Source: DATKHR01 sp035939575 (lineage in GTDB: Bacteria > Acidobacteriota > Vicinamibacteria > Vicinamibacterales > CAVVIG01). From it: 64,000 bases of DNA. Made by a program: the position numbers and the translations under genes. Numbering within the stretch: the first letter of the stretch is position 1; every line of letters begins with the position of its first letter. The notes beneath the pieces are model-generated. The model saw nothing but the letters and a program-made list of their open reading frames with translations. It was not told the DNA's origin and searched no databases. Shown in pieces: positions 51,048-59,569 of this stretch. The stretch spans positions 1-64,000 of the forward strand of contig DASZFS010000504.1 in the NCBI GenBank assembly GCA_035939575.1. Reading direction: 5' to 3'.

Positions 51048-51971
51048 CTACCAGGGCATCGTTCGCTTCGAGTACCGCCGCCCGATTTCCGCTGCCTGTT
51101 GAGACCCGGTGCCGATCATCACGCCTTCTTTGATCATGTCAACGACGTTGTCAGCGTTGACGCTGTTGAGGAAGAAGATCCTGCTCGCCTTCGTCGCCGC
51201 GAGCACGCGCGCGCGCGCGGCCTGCAGCTGCGAAGGCAGCGGACCGGGGCCGTTCTTGACGCCGAGCGAGAACGCCATGTCACCCGGTCCCCACTCCGCG
51301 AACCCGATGCCCGGAACCTTCGCGTTGGCCTCGGCGTTTTCGAGCGCATACTTGTCCTCGAGCTTGAGGCCGAGCAGCAGTTCCCCGCTCGGGTTGAGCG
51401 GCCAGGCATCGGCCTTTTCGCCGTACTCGTCAACCGGGATCCCCCAGATGCGCGCCGCCGTCGGGTTGCCGTGCACGCCGCGGCGCCCACCGTATGCCGG
51501 AAACCGCACCGCTTCGACGAACGCGCGCACCGCGCCCGGTGTGTCCGCATGACACAGCAGGATGCCGTGCACGCCGGTCGCGAGCACCTGCTGAAACATC
51601 CACGCGTTGGCGCGCACGGTCGCTTCGTCGGTGCCGTTGACCGGCACGTTCACGATGACGGCGGGCGTGCGATGGCCGCTCCTGGTCGGGCCGCCCTGCG
51701 CCAGCCCGCGCATGTACTCCGCGAGACCCTTCACATCGAACGGGGCGTGCTCCATGTCATAGCTGATGTAGTCGGCCCATGTCTGGGCGTCCTTGACGCC
51801 CTGATCGAAGCTGCCTTCCGTGCCCTCGTGCGAGCCCGTGTAGTAGATCGGCTGCCCCTGCGCGAGCAGCTCGATCGCGCGGTTGACCCGCTGCGGCTTC
51901 GGCGCGTCCGCCGCGAGGAACGTGACCAGAAACGCGAAGAGCGTAGCGGCTGCGAAGAATCGGTTTTTCAT
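51048..51971 (-). CDS. Exported HpcH/HpaI aldolase/citrate lyase family protein
   Basis: The 307-residue product has a signal peptide (RFFAAATLFAFLVTFLA) followed by an HpaI-like barrel: VPVNGTDEATVRANAWMFQQ, VLATGVHGILLCHADTPG, AVRFPAYGGRRGVHGNPTAA, LLLGLKLEDKYALENAEA and a final FFLNSVNADNVVDMIKEG. The family catalyses metal-dependent aldol cleavage of 2-keto acids in the cytoplasm; the predicted export and the changed motifs suggest a different, unassigned role. ATG 51971 begins the signal peptide. Confidence 0.8.
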   Translation of the reverse strand: MKNRFFAAATLFAFLVTFLAADAPKPQRVNRAIELLAQGQPIYYTGSHEGTEGSFDQGVKDAQTWADYISYDMEHAPFDVKGLAEYMRGLAQGGPTRSGHRTPAVIVNVPVNGTDEATVRANAWMFQQVLATGVHGILLCHADTPGAVRAFVEAVRFPAYGGRRGVHGNPTAARIWGIPVDEYGEKADAWPLNPSGELLLGLKLEDKYALENAEANAKVPGIGFAEWGPGDMAFSLGVKNGPGPLPSQLQAARARVLAATKASRIFFLNSVNADNVVDMIKEGVMIGTGSQQAAEIGRRYSKRTMPW

Positions 51972-52051
51972 GATCGCACCTGCTCCCGTACGAGACATTA
52001 CACTAGAAGCGATTTCATGGATGCCTCGGCAGAAGCGACACTGATGACCCA

Positions 52052-52197
52052 GAATGGGGCTGGAGACTCGTGGCCGCGTGCAGTTGCCTCGCCCAAAGAT
52101 CAGGGTTCTCAAGAGTTGGACAGGGTCGTTGGAGGGCGTAGACAACTGCACGCGACCATGAGTCTTCAGCCCACCTCAGAGTCTTCAGCCCGTTTAT
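52052..52197 (+). repeat. Dispersed inverted-arm element, full copy 7 with extra terminal unit
   Basis: The forward arm at 52056-52092, a loop nearly identical to the copy at 35750-35877 (GATCAGGGTTCTCAAGAGTT then GGACAGGGTCGTT), and a reverse arm at 52133-52172 form a complete element. A further GAGTCTTCAGCCCGTTTATA follows, repeating the outer end. It occupies most of the divergent gap upstream of two exported-enzyme genes and abuts the start of the next CDS. Confidence 0.88.
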
Positions 52198-52200
52198 AAG

Positions 52201-53082
52201 ATGGGTTGTATGCGCCAGCCGTCCCTCGTCTCGCTCGGCCTCGTCGGCATGCTCGCGTGGGTCCCCGTCACAGGACATTTCGCAGTGGGCCCGCAGAGTC
52301 CACAGGGTCGCCCGATCCAGGTCGGTTACTGCACGCCCCTCGCCAACCTCGAGGCCGCGAAGGCGGCCGGATTCGACTACGTCGAGCTGGGCACCTCGGA
52401 GATCGCCGGGCTGTCCGACGCCGAGTTCGAGCAGGCGGCCGCGCGGATCCACGAGGTCGGCATGCCCGTACCGGCGATGAACCTGTTTCTGCCGGCCAGC
52501 CTCAAGGTGACCGGACCTGACCTCAACGTCGATCGGCAGATGGCCTACGTCAGGAAAGCGTTCGCCCGCCTGGCGCGGATCGGCACCACGATCGTCGTCT
52601 TCGGCAGCGGCGCTGCGCGGCGGGTGCCAGACGGGTTCCCGAAGGATCGGGCGTTCCAACAGCTCGTCGAGTTCGGGCGCCGTATTGCGCCGGAGGCCAG
52701 AGCGCGCGGTATCACGATCGCCGTCGAGCCGCTGCGCCCTGAGGAAACGAACATCATCAATTCGGCCACCGAGGGACTCGCGCTCGTGACCGCCGTCAGC
52801 GACCCCGGCTTCCAGTTGATGGTGGACTTCTATCACCTCGCCAGCGTGAAGGAAGACCCCGCCATCATCGTCCGGGCGCGCGATCATATCCGGCACCTGC
52901 ACATGGCGAACCCTGACGGTCGCGTCTTCCCGCGCGCTTCGGGCGAATACGACTACGCCCCTTTCTTCGCAGCGGTCAACGCGATCGGTTACCGCCTGCG
53001 GATCAGCGTCGAAGCGTCGACGCGGGATCTCACGGCTGACGCGCCGCCGGCGATTGCGCTCCTGCGCGGAGCGTTCCGGTGA
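52201..53082 (+). CDS. Exported sugar phosphate isomerase/epimerase-like TIM barrel
   Basis: The 293-residue product has an N-terminal hydrophobic leader (SLVSLGLVGMLAWVPVTGHF) and a xylose-isomerase-like TIM barrel: GYCTPLANLEAAKAAGFDYV, IVVFGSGAARRVPDGFPKD, GITIAVEPLRPEETNIINSA with a probable catalytic Glu, FQLMVDFYHLASVKEDP and HIRHLHMANPDGRVFP. The second metal-binding Glu is likely in LRISVEASTRD. The substrate is unknown. The start codon lies directly after a repeat element; ATG 52201 or 52210 are both possible. Confidence 0.85.
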   Translation: MGCMRQPSLVSLGLVGMLAWVPVTGHFAVGPQSPQGRPIQVGYCTPLANLEAAKAAGFDYVELGTSEIAGLSDAEFEQAAARIHEVGMPVPAMNLFLPASLKVTGPDLNVDRQMAYVRKAFARLARIGTTIVVFGSGAARRVPDGFPKDRAFQQLVEFGRRIAPEARARGITIAVEPLRPEETNIINSATEGLALVTAVSDPGFQLMVDFYHLASVKEDPAIIVRARDHIRHLHMANPDGRVFPRASGEYDYAPFFAAVNAIGYRLRISVEASTRDLTADAPPAIALLRGAFR

Positions 53083-53103
53083 CCTGGAGTCAGCCTCCCG
53101 ACG

Positions 53104-54237
53104 TCATGCGGGACCCGCGCCCTGCGTGTTGACGTAAACGGCGTATAACGACTGGCTGGCCGCCATGAACAGCCGGTTGCGCTTGGGCCCGCCGAAACAG
53201 AGATTCGCGCAGACCTCTGGCAGGCGGATCCGTCCGATCAGCTTGCCCTGCGGCGTCCACACCGTGACGCCGCTGTAGCCGACGGCGCGGCCGGCGTTGC
53301 TCGAGCACCAGACGTTGCCATCAACGTCGCACCGCACGCCGTCGGGGCCGCACTTCACGCCGTCGATCATGAAGTCGGCGAAGCGCCTGGGATTCGACAC
53401 CGAGCCGTCCGCGTTGACGTCGACGACGAACACGTCGCTGTTCCCCCCGGGGCCGGCGTCGCCCGGCCCTTTGCCGGTGCTGACGACGTACAGCTTCCTG
53501 TAGTCAGGAGAAAACGCGAGGCCGTTCGGATCGGGCACCTGCTGCTCGCTGACGGCGAGCGTCACTTTCCCGCTCTTGTCCACGCGGTACAGCCCGGTCG
53601 GCAGCTCGCGCGGCCCTGGCTGCCCTTCGTAGAGGCTGCGGCCGTACGGCGGATCAGTGAACCAGTAGCTGCCGTCGCGGTGCGCCGCCACGTCGTTCGG
53701 GGAGTTCAGCCGCTTCCCGTTGTAGGCGTCGGCGATCACCGTGGTTGTCCCGTCGTGCTCGTAGCGTACGACGCGCCGCGTGAGGTGCTCGCAGGACAGT
53801 TGCCGCCCGTCGAAGTCGAACGTGTTGCCGTTGGAGTTGTTCGACGGCTGCCGGAACACGGTCACGCGGCTGTCGTCGGCGATCCAGCGCAGCTGGCGGT
53901 TGTTGGGGATGTCGCTCCAGACGAGGAACTGCCCCTGCCCCGACCACGCCGGACCCTCGGCCCACAGCGCGCCGGTCCACAGGCGCGAGATCGCCGAATT
54001 GCGGATGATGTAGTTGTTGAACAGCGGATCGACGGTCACCACGTCGGGATCGGTGAAGTAGGTCGTCGGCGGCGCGTTCGGACCAAAATCGCGTGGCGGC
54101 GTCGTGATGGTGCTCGGCGGCCCCGGCGGGGTCTGCGGCGCCTGCGCGCTGGCCGCGAGCGGCGTGGCGGCCTTTGTCGATTGTGTTGCCAGGGCGGCGG
54201 CGCCCAGCGTTTCAACGAATTGGCGGCGAGTCAGCAT
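53104..54237 (-). CDS. Tat-exported SMP-30/gluconolactonase-like lactonase
   Basis: The 377-residue product starts LTRRQFVETLGAAALATQ, a twin-arginine-type leader, and has the six-bladed SMP-30 propeller: ALWAEGPAWSGQGQFLVWSD with the metal-binding Glu, NTFDFDGRQLSCEHLTRRV, GKRLNSPNDVAAHRDGSYWF with Asn and Asp ligands, and PDPNGLAFSPDYRKLYVV. It should hydrolyse sugar lactones in the periplasm, as formed by a PQQ dehydrogenase encoded in the same transcription unit. It overlaps the upstream Gfo gene by 26 bp and is its last gene. Confidence 0.9.
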   Translation of the reverse strand: MLTRRQFVETLGAAALATQSTKAATPLAASAQAPQTPPGPPSTITTPPRDFGPNAPPTTYFTDPDVVTVDPLFNNYIIRNSAISRLWTGALWAEGPAWSGQGQFLVWSDIPNNRQLRWIADDSRVTVFRQPSNNSNGNTFDFDGRQLSCEHLTRRVVRYEHDGTTTVIADAYNGKRLNSPNDVAAHRDGSYWFTDPPYGRSLYEGQPGPRELPTGLYRVDKSGKVTLAVSEQQVPDPNGLAFSPDYRKLYVVSTGKGPGDAGPGGNSDVFVVDVNADGSVSNPRRFADFMIDGVKCGPDGVRCDVDGNVWCSSNAGRAVGYSGVTVWTPQGKLIGRIRLPEVCANLCFGGPKRNRLFMAASQSLYAVYVNTQGAGPA

Positions 54238-55189
54238 AGATGTCGTCCATGATCGCCGAAACGGCGCGCCCCAGCGCGCCGTCGACGGAAGGCTCGCGAT
54301 TCCCGGCCACGGCGTCCACAAAATCGTCGATGAGCGGACGATGAACATTGTCCGCCGGCGGATGTGATTCCGTGCGCTCCGCCCCGTCAGCGGACACCAC
54401 GAGTGTGCCCGAATTCAGATCGGCTGCGCGAATCGATCCGCGGGTGCCGAACACCCTCAGCGTGTCCTGCTTGTCCCGCACACAGTGCGTCACGGCCAGC
54501 GACGCGCACGGACCTTTGATGAAGTGCAGCAGCACCGCGGCCGTGTCCTCGACCTCGCGCTTGAAGACAACGTTTGCCGTGACGGCTGCCGTGCGATCGA
54601 CCGGCCCGAACAGGTGAACGAGCACTTCGAGACGATGACAACCGAAATCGATCATCGGCCCGCCGCCGGAAATGGAAGGGTTCAACAGCCACCGGCGGGG
54701 GTGATCCGGCCCGGGGTCGAACCACTCAAAAGCGCTCATCTGAGCGAACACCGGGTGGCCGATTTCGCCCGACGCCATGACGTCTTTGACGCGCTTGACG
54801 ACTGGATAGAAATGCCTGTAGTAGGCGACGCCCAGCTTGACCCGGTTCGCGCGGCACGCCGCAACCATGCGATCGCACTCACCCGCGTTCATCGCCATCG
54901 GCTTCTCGCAGAGCACATGCTTGCCCGCGACGGCCGCCGCGACCGTCTGCTCCGCGTGCAGGTAGACCGGCGTCGCCACGTACACCGCGTCCACCTCAGC
55001 GTCCGTCACGAGGTCCCGCCAGCTCGCGTACCATCGGCGCGCGCCCAATGCTGTCGCCTCGCCGGCGCGATCGGCGCGCGCGCGGGTGATCGCAACAAAG
55101 TCGCAATCTGGCGAGTCGCGTAGCGCCGGGGCCACGCGCCGCCTCACGATGTCGCCCGCCCCGATGACACCCCACCTCAGACGTCGCAT
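54212..55189 (-). CDS. Cytoplasmic Gfo/Idh/MocA family oxidoreductase
   Basis: The 325-residue protein begins RRLRWGVIGAGDIVRRRVAP (nucleotide-binding loop), has GKHVLCEKPMAMNAGECDRM with the EKP motif, YRHFYPVVKRVKDVMASGEI and GGGPMIDFGCHRLEVLVHLF. No signal peptide is visible. A sugar or inositol dehydrogenase role is likely, the substrate unknown. ATG 55189 follows GAGGCGG by a few bases; the open frame to 55318 is not conserved-looking. It lies 68 bp after the TonB receptor and is probably in its transcription unit. Confidence 0.9.
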   Translation of the reverse strand: MRRLRWGVIGAGDIVRRRVAPALRDSPDCDFVAITRARADRAGEATALGARRWYASWRDLVTDAEVDAVYVATPVYLHAEQTVAAAVAGKHVLCEKPMAMNAGECDRMVAACRANRVKLGVAYYRHFYPVVKRVKDVMASGEIGHPVFAQMSAFEWFDPGPDHPRRWLLNPSISGGGPMIDFGCHRLEVLVHLFGPVDRTAAVTANVVFKREVEDTAAVLLHFIKGPCASLAVTHCVRDKQDTLRVFGTRGSIRAADLNSGTLVVSADGAERTESHPPADNVHRPLIDDFVDAVAGNREPSVDGALGRAVSAIMDDIYADSPPIR

Positions 55190-55257
55190 CCGCCTCACGA
55201 CCAAGATTGATGATGAAACGATTGATGACGACCGGACTTCCCCCTCGCGCTCTTGCG

Positions 55258-58200
55258 TCAGAACCTGAGCTTGACGGCCAGCTGAACCTGACGCTCCGTG
55301 GTGCCGCACGTCGCGCACGACGGGCTGCTGAGCATGGCCGAGATCGTGCCGAACGCCGAGCTGCCGAAGGTGCTGTTCGGGTTCGCGAACTGCGGGTGGT
55401 TGAGCACGTTGAACACCTCGAGACGCAGTTCCGACGTCACGTGGCCGAACCGCGTGTTCTTGATCGCCGAGAAATCGATGTTGAAGTCGCCGGGCCCTCG
55501 CACGCTGTTGCGGCCGGTGTTGCCGAACGTGCCGGTGGGGTCGGCCACCTGCTGGAAACAGGATGCGTTGAACCAGGCGTCAATGGTCGGGTTGCTGGCC
55601 GTCGGGTCGCAGATCGTGTTCGGGCGGTTGTTGGTGATGCCGGTCGACAGCATGCTCTGAGACGAAATGATCGTGATCGGCAGCCCGGACCGCGCGTACA
55701 GAATCCCGCTGATCTGCCAGCCACCGTACACGCGCTCCGCGGCCCAGGGCAACTCATAGATCCAGTTCGAACTGAACGTATGCGTGACGTCGTAGTCCGC
55801 GGGCCCGCGGTTGTAGGCCGGGTTGAAGATGTTCGTCAAGGTCACCGTGCCGTCATTGTCGGACGCCAGATCGATGGCCCGGCCGAACGTGTACGAGTTG
55901 AGGAACGAGAAGTGGTTCGCCGACCGGCGCTGGAACTTGATGAGGAGCCCGTTGTACTCCAGGTATCCGGTGCTCGACAGGGCGCCCACGGTGCGCAGCG
56001 CCGGATCCACGCTCGCGTACGGCCGGTTGACGTTCTGGTCCGACACGCCGACGATCGGCGGTGCCTGGTTCAGATCGGTCTTGATCGCCGCGTTCTTCGT
56101 GCGCGATCCGGAATACGCCGCCTCGACCATGTAGTTCGAGCCGAACTGCCGTTGTACGTTGACGTTGAAGTTGTGGGCGTGCGCGTCCCTGTAATCCACC
56201 AGGAACGCCGATCGCGTCGACCCCGTGGGCGGTAACTCCGGATGCACTCCGGGTGGCGCGGCCAGACCGTTCGACAGGAGGATGTTGGTGCCCAGGCTCG
56301 TCGTATTCGCCTGAGCCTGGAGGAACGGCTGGTTCTGCGCCTTCGACGAGGAGGTCCCGCCGGGCGTGAAGTTCCAGAAGAGGCCGTAGCCGCCGCGGAT
56401 GATCGTGCGGCCGTTCCCGGTCAGGTCGTACGCAAAGCCCAGCCGCGGCCCGAAGTCCGTCTTCGAGTAGGTCTGCAGGTATCGGCCGACGTCAACGCCG
56501 TTGATCGTCGCGTTGTCGGACGCGACGACGAACCGACCGGTCGAGGGATCGAAGTTGGACTGCTGGTTGTTCTGCTCCACCCACGGGACGTACAGGTCCC
56601 AGCGCAACCCGGCGTTCACCGTCATCCGGCTGGTCATCCGGATGTCGTCCTGGAAGTAAGCGGCGTACTCGGGGCGCAGCTCCGTGTAGGTGCCAGGATT
56701 GAAGAACGTCCGGCTCGCGTTGCTGGCAGTGCCAAGGAGGAAGCTGGCGACGTCGAACCCGGTGTTCGACAGCGGCGTGCAACCGCTCGTGATCCCACCG
56801 CAGTTGGACGTCTGGTTCGACAGGAAGTCGAACCGCCCGACGATCGTGTCCGCGTTGAGAATCTCGCGCGAGCGATGCGTCGCGGTGCCGCCGGCCTTCA
56901 GCGTGTGCTTCCCCATGACGTGCGTCACGTTGTCGAAGAACTGAAAGTCGTTCTGGTTCGTGATGAGCGGCTGGTTTCCGCCCGAGCCGAGGTTTCTCGA
57001 TCCATTACCGCCGTTGTTCGTGGTCGTGAAGATGATCTGGCTCAACGCGGAGGTCGTGGGGCCGAAGTTGACCCCCGGAATCCCGACCTGCTGCGCGAGG
57101 TTGGACCCGTAATCAATCGGCGTCAGCAGGAACTTGATCGAGCTCCAGCCCGCCCGGAACTCGTTCAACCAGCTCGAGCTGAACGTGTGCGTGTCGTTGA
57201 AGGCGAGCCCCTGCGCCTTGATGTTGCCGTCCCCGGAACCGAAGGTGAAGCCGGCATCGCCGCCGCGCGGCATGGTCGCCGGCAGGAAGCGATGCGTCTT
57301 TTCGAAGCTGTAGCGCGTGAAGAACCGGTTGTTCGACGTCAGCGAGTGATCGACCTTCAGGTCGATCTGGTTGTCCTGCCGCTCGAGCGTGGGGTTGAGC
57401 AGGTAGTTGTTGATAATCTGTCCGGTGGAGCTCACCACGCCGGCGGTGTTGCCCTCCGGAATCAACAGGTTCAAGATGCTCTTGGCCGCGGGATCCCATC
57501 GCTGCTGCGGAATCACGTTCCCGGGGAACGGCAGGTGCGTCAGCGGATCGTAGATGACGCGATTCAATTCCGAGAAGTCGCCGGCGCGCATCTTCGTCGA
57601 CGGTACCGTCGACAGATAGGTCAGCCCCTGATTGACTCGGAAGCCCTGATAATCGAAGAAGTAAAACGTCTTGTCCTTCACGATCGGGCCGCCCGCAGTA
57701 CCGCCGAACTGATGCTGGCTGAAATCGGGTTTCGGACGTCCCGCGCGGTTGTTGAAGAAGTTGTTCGCGTCGAACGCGCTGTTGCGCAGGAACTCGAATC
57801 CACTGGCGTGCAGCGCATTGGCGCCCGATTTGATCTGCAGGTTGACCACGCCGCCGAGCGACCGCCCGAACTCCGCCGAGTACGTGCTGGTCTGGAGCTT
57901 GAACTCGTCGAGGGCGTCAACGCTCGGAAACAGCACGACGGTCTGGAGCCACGTCTCGTTGTTGTCCACGCCGTCGAGCATGTAGTTGTTGTCGCGCGGC
58001 CGCTGCCCGTTCGCCGAGAACGAGGCCGACGCGCGCCACGCGAGGCTCCCCGCGCCATCGATATTGGCGCCTGGAATGCCGCGCACCACGCCCGGCACGG
58101 TGCGCGTGAGGTTCACGAAATTGCGGCCGTTCAGCGGGAGCGTCTGGATCTGCTCAGTCCCTACCGTCGTGCCAAGCTCCGATGACGACGTCTGCACGAG

Positions 58201-58566
58201 CGGCGAGACGCCGGTCACGGTCACCGACTCCTCCACCGCGCCGACCTCAAGATGCAGGTTCATGCGCACGTGCTGATCGACGCCGAGATCGACGCTCGGA
58301 ACGGTGCTCGTCTTGAACCCCGACAACTCCGCTGTCACCGAGTACTTGCCCGTCGGTAACGACGGCGCCGTATATTCACCCGCCGCGTCGGTGGTCATGG
58401 TACGCGTCAACCCGGTCCCGAGGTTGCGAAGCGTCACCGTGGCGCCCGGCATCACCGCGCCGGTTGAATCGGTTATCGTCCCGAGGATGGTGCCGGTCAC
58501 GGCTTGCGCCGCGAGCGCCACAGGAAGCAGCAGCGCGACGCCAAGAGACAGAACCGCTCTCTTCAC
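55258..58566 (-). CDS. TonB-dependent receptor with N-terminal carboxypeptidase-regulatory-like domain (Oar-like)
   Basis: The 1102-residue product has a signal peptide (LSLGVALLLPVALAAQA) and an N-terminal CarboxypepD_reg-like domain (GTITDSTGAVMPGATVTLRN). A plug domain follows (QIQTLPLNGRNFVNLTRTVP; NNYMLDGVDNNE), then a long outer-membrane barrel ending in LAVKLRF with a terminal Phe. This class, abundant in Acidobacteriota, imports carbohydrates or other large ligands with TonB energy. The start is GTG 58566, preceded by GGAGGG and overlapping the IclR stop as GTGA. This links receptor synthesis directly to the regulator gene. Confidence 0.93.
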   Translation of the reverse strand: MKRAVLSLGVALLLPVALAAQAVTGTILGTITDSTGAVMPGATVTLRNLGTGLTRTMTTDAAGEYTAPSLPTGKYSVTAELSGFKTSTVPSVDLGVDQHVRMNLHLEVGAVEESVTVTGVSPLVQTSSSELGTTVGTEQIQTLPLNGRNFVNLTRTVPGVVRGIPGANIDGAGSLAWRASASFSANGQRPRDNNYMLDGVDNNETWLQTVVLFPSVDALDEFKLQTSTYSAEFGRSLGGVVNLQIKSGANALHASGFEFLRNSAFDANNFFNNRAGRPKPDFSQHQFGGTAGGPIVKDKTFYFFDYQGFRVNQGLTYLSTVPSTKMRAGDFSELNRVIYDPLTHLPFPGNVIPQQRWDPAAKSILNLLIPEGNTAGVVSSTGQIINNYLLNPTLERQDNQIDLKVDHSLTSNNRFFTRYSFEKTHRFLPATMPRGGDAGFTFGSGDGNIKAQGLAFNDTHTFSSSWLNEFRAGWSSIKFLLTPIDYGSNLAQQVGIPGVNFGPTTSALSQIIFTTTNNGGNGSRNLGSGGNQPLITNQNDFQFFDNVTHVMGKHTLKAGGTATHRSREILNADTIVGRFDFLSNQTSNCGGITSGCTPLSNTGFDVASFLLGTASNASRTFFNPGTYTELRPEYAAYFQDDIRMTSRMTVNAGLRWDLYVPWVEQNNQQSNFDPSTGRFVVASDNATINGVDVGRYLQTYSKTDFGPRLGFAYDLTGNGRTIIRGGYGLFWNFTPGGTSSSKAQNQPFLQAQANTTSLGTNILLSNGLAAPPGVHPELPPTGSTRSAFLVDYRDAHAHNFNVNVQRQFGSNYMVEAAYSGSRTKNAAIKTDLNQAPPIVGVSDQNVNRPYASVDPALRTVGALSSTGYLEYNGLLIKFQRRSANHFSFLNSYTFGRAIDLASDNDGTVTLTNIFNPAYNRGPADYDVTHTFSSNWIYELPWAAERVYGGWQISGILYARSGLPITIISSQSMLSTGITNNRPNTICDPTASNPTIDAWFNASCFQQVADPTGTFGNTGRNSVRGPGDFNIDFSAIKNTRFGHVTSELRLEVFNVLNHPQFANPNSTFGSSAFGTISAMLSSPSCATCGTTERQVQLAVKLRF

Positions 58567-59498
58567 CTTCGCCCTCCATGCGCCGTCGACGCGGCGCCGT
58601 ACGAACCGCCCTCCACATATCCCAGATCGATCGAAATCGCCGCGGCGGCGCTCACGACGGCCGACGCGACGGTGCTGCCGACGAGCTCCCGTGGCATGCG
58701 CTGGATGGGCCCCGCCACGCTGATCGCCGCCACGACCTCCCCCGTATGGTTGCGGACGGGCGCCGCGACGCAGCAGACCCCCTTCTCGCGCTCTTCGTCG
58801 TCCACGCTGTAGCCCTGCTCGCGGATGACCGCCAGCTCTTTCAACAGCCGCTTGGCCGTCGTGATCGTGTTCGGCGTCAGCGCGGTGAACTTCTGCGTCG
58901 GCGCCCACACGGCCACCTCGGCCTCAGGCCGGAACGCCAGCAGCGTCTTGCCGAGGCCGGTGCAGTACGCCGGCAGGATCGCGCCGGAGCGCGAACGCAT
59001 GAAGCCGGCCGGCAGCGGCGACAGCATCCGCTCGAGATATACGACCTGCCAGTGATCGAGAATCGCGATCTGCGTTGTCTCGCGCGTGGCGTCGCGCAGC
59101 GCGACGAGGTGCGGGTGCGCCGTCTCGCGCAGGTCCAACCCCCCGGCGACAATGTTGCCGAGCACAAAGCACTTGATCCCGAGTTGATACGCGCCGTGCT
59201 CTTTGGCGAGAAAGCCCGACTGTTCGAGCGTGGACAGGAGCCTGAAGGCCGTCGCGCGCGGAATCCCGGTCCGCTTGGCCAGATCGGCGAGGGAGAGGCG
59301 CGGCTCGCGGAACGAGAAGACACTCAGGAGCTCGAGCGCTTTCGCGGCCGCGTCGACAGTGTACCGATCGGTCGACGCCAACCTCTTCCGGCGCTTCGTT
59401 CTTGTCCCGGTCGACGTTGTCGAGGTTGTCGACGTTGTCGACCTTTTGGACCCCGTAGAACGTCTCGACCTGGTCGACCGGCTTGCAGGGCGTTTCAC
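58563..59498 (-). CDS. IclR family transcriptional regulator
   Basis: The 311-residue protein has an IclR winged helix near residues 45-110 (ALELLSVFSFREPRLSLADL, ATAFRLLSTLEQSGFLAKE) and a C-terminal effector domain (TQIAILDHWQVVYLERMLS, PAYCTGLGKTLLAFRPEAEV, GVCCVAAPVRNHTGEVVAAI). The first 40 residues are a low-complexity Ser/Thr/Arg/Lys tail, KRSTTSTTSTTSTGTRTKRR, encoded by short repeats at 59410-59442. IclR proteins often control sugar-acid or aromatic pathways. The GTGA overlap with the TonB receptor gene suggests it regulates this uptake unit. Confidence 0.92.
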   Translation of the reverse strand: MKRPASRSTRSRRSTGSKRSTTSTTSTTSTGTRTKRRKRLASTDRYTVDAAAKALELLSVFSFREPRLSLADLAKRTGIPRATAFRLLSTLEQSGFLAKEHGAYQLGIKCFVLGNIVAGGLDLRETAHPHLVALRDATRETTQIAILDHWQVVYLERMLSPLPAGFMRSRSGAILPAYCTGLGKTLLAFRPEAEVAVWAPTQKFTALTPNTITTAKRLLKELAVIREQGYSVDDEEREKGVCCVAAPVRNHTGEVVAAISVAGPIQRMPRELVGSTVASAVVSAAAAISIDLGYVEGGSYGAASTAHGGRR

Positions 59499-59569
59499 TG
59501 GGTGAGACGATATATCGCAGGGTGAACTGGCTTGTCAACGGGAAAGTTAGCCGCCGGCGACGACCGCGG

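Noticed and set aside
56242..58185. Long open frame on the plus strand opposite the TonB receptor
   Set aside because: It is fully antisense to a clear 1102-residue receptor, has Arg/Glu/Val-rich unordered sequence without domains, and reflects high GC codon bias.
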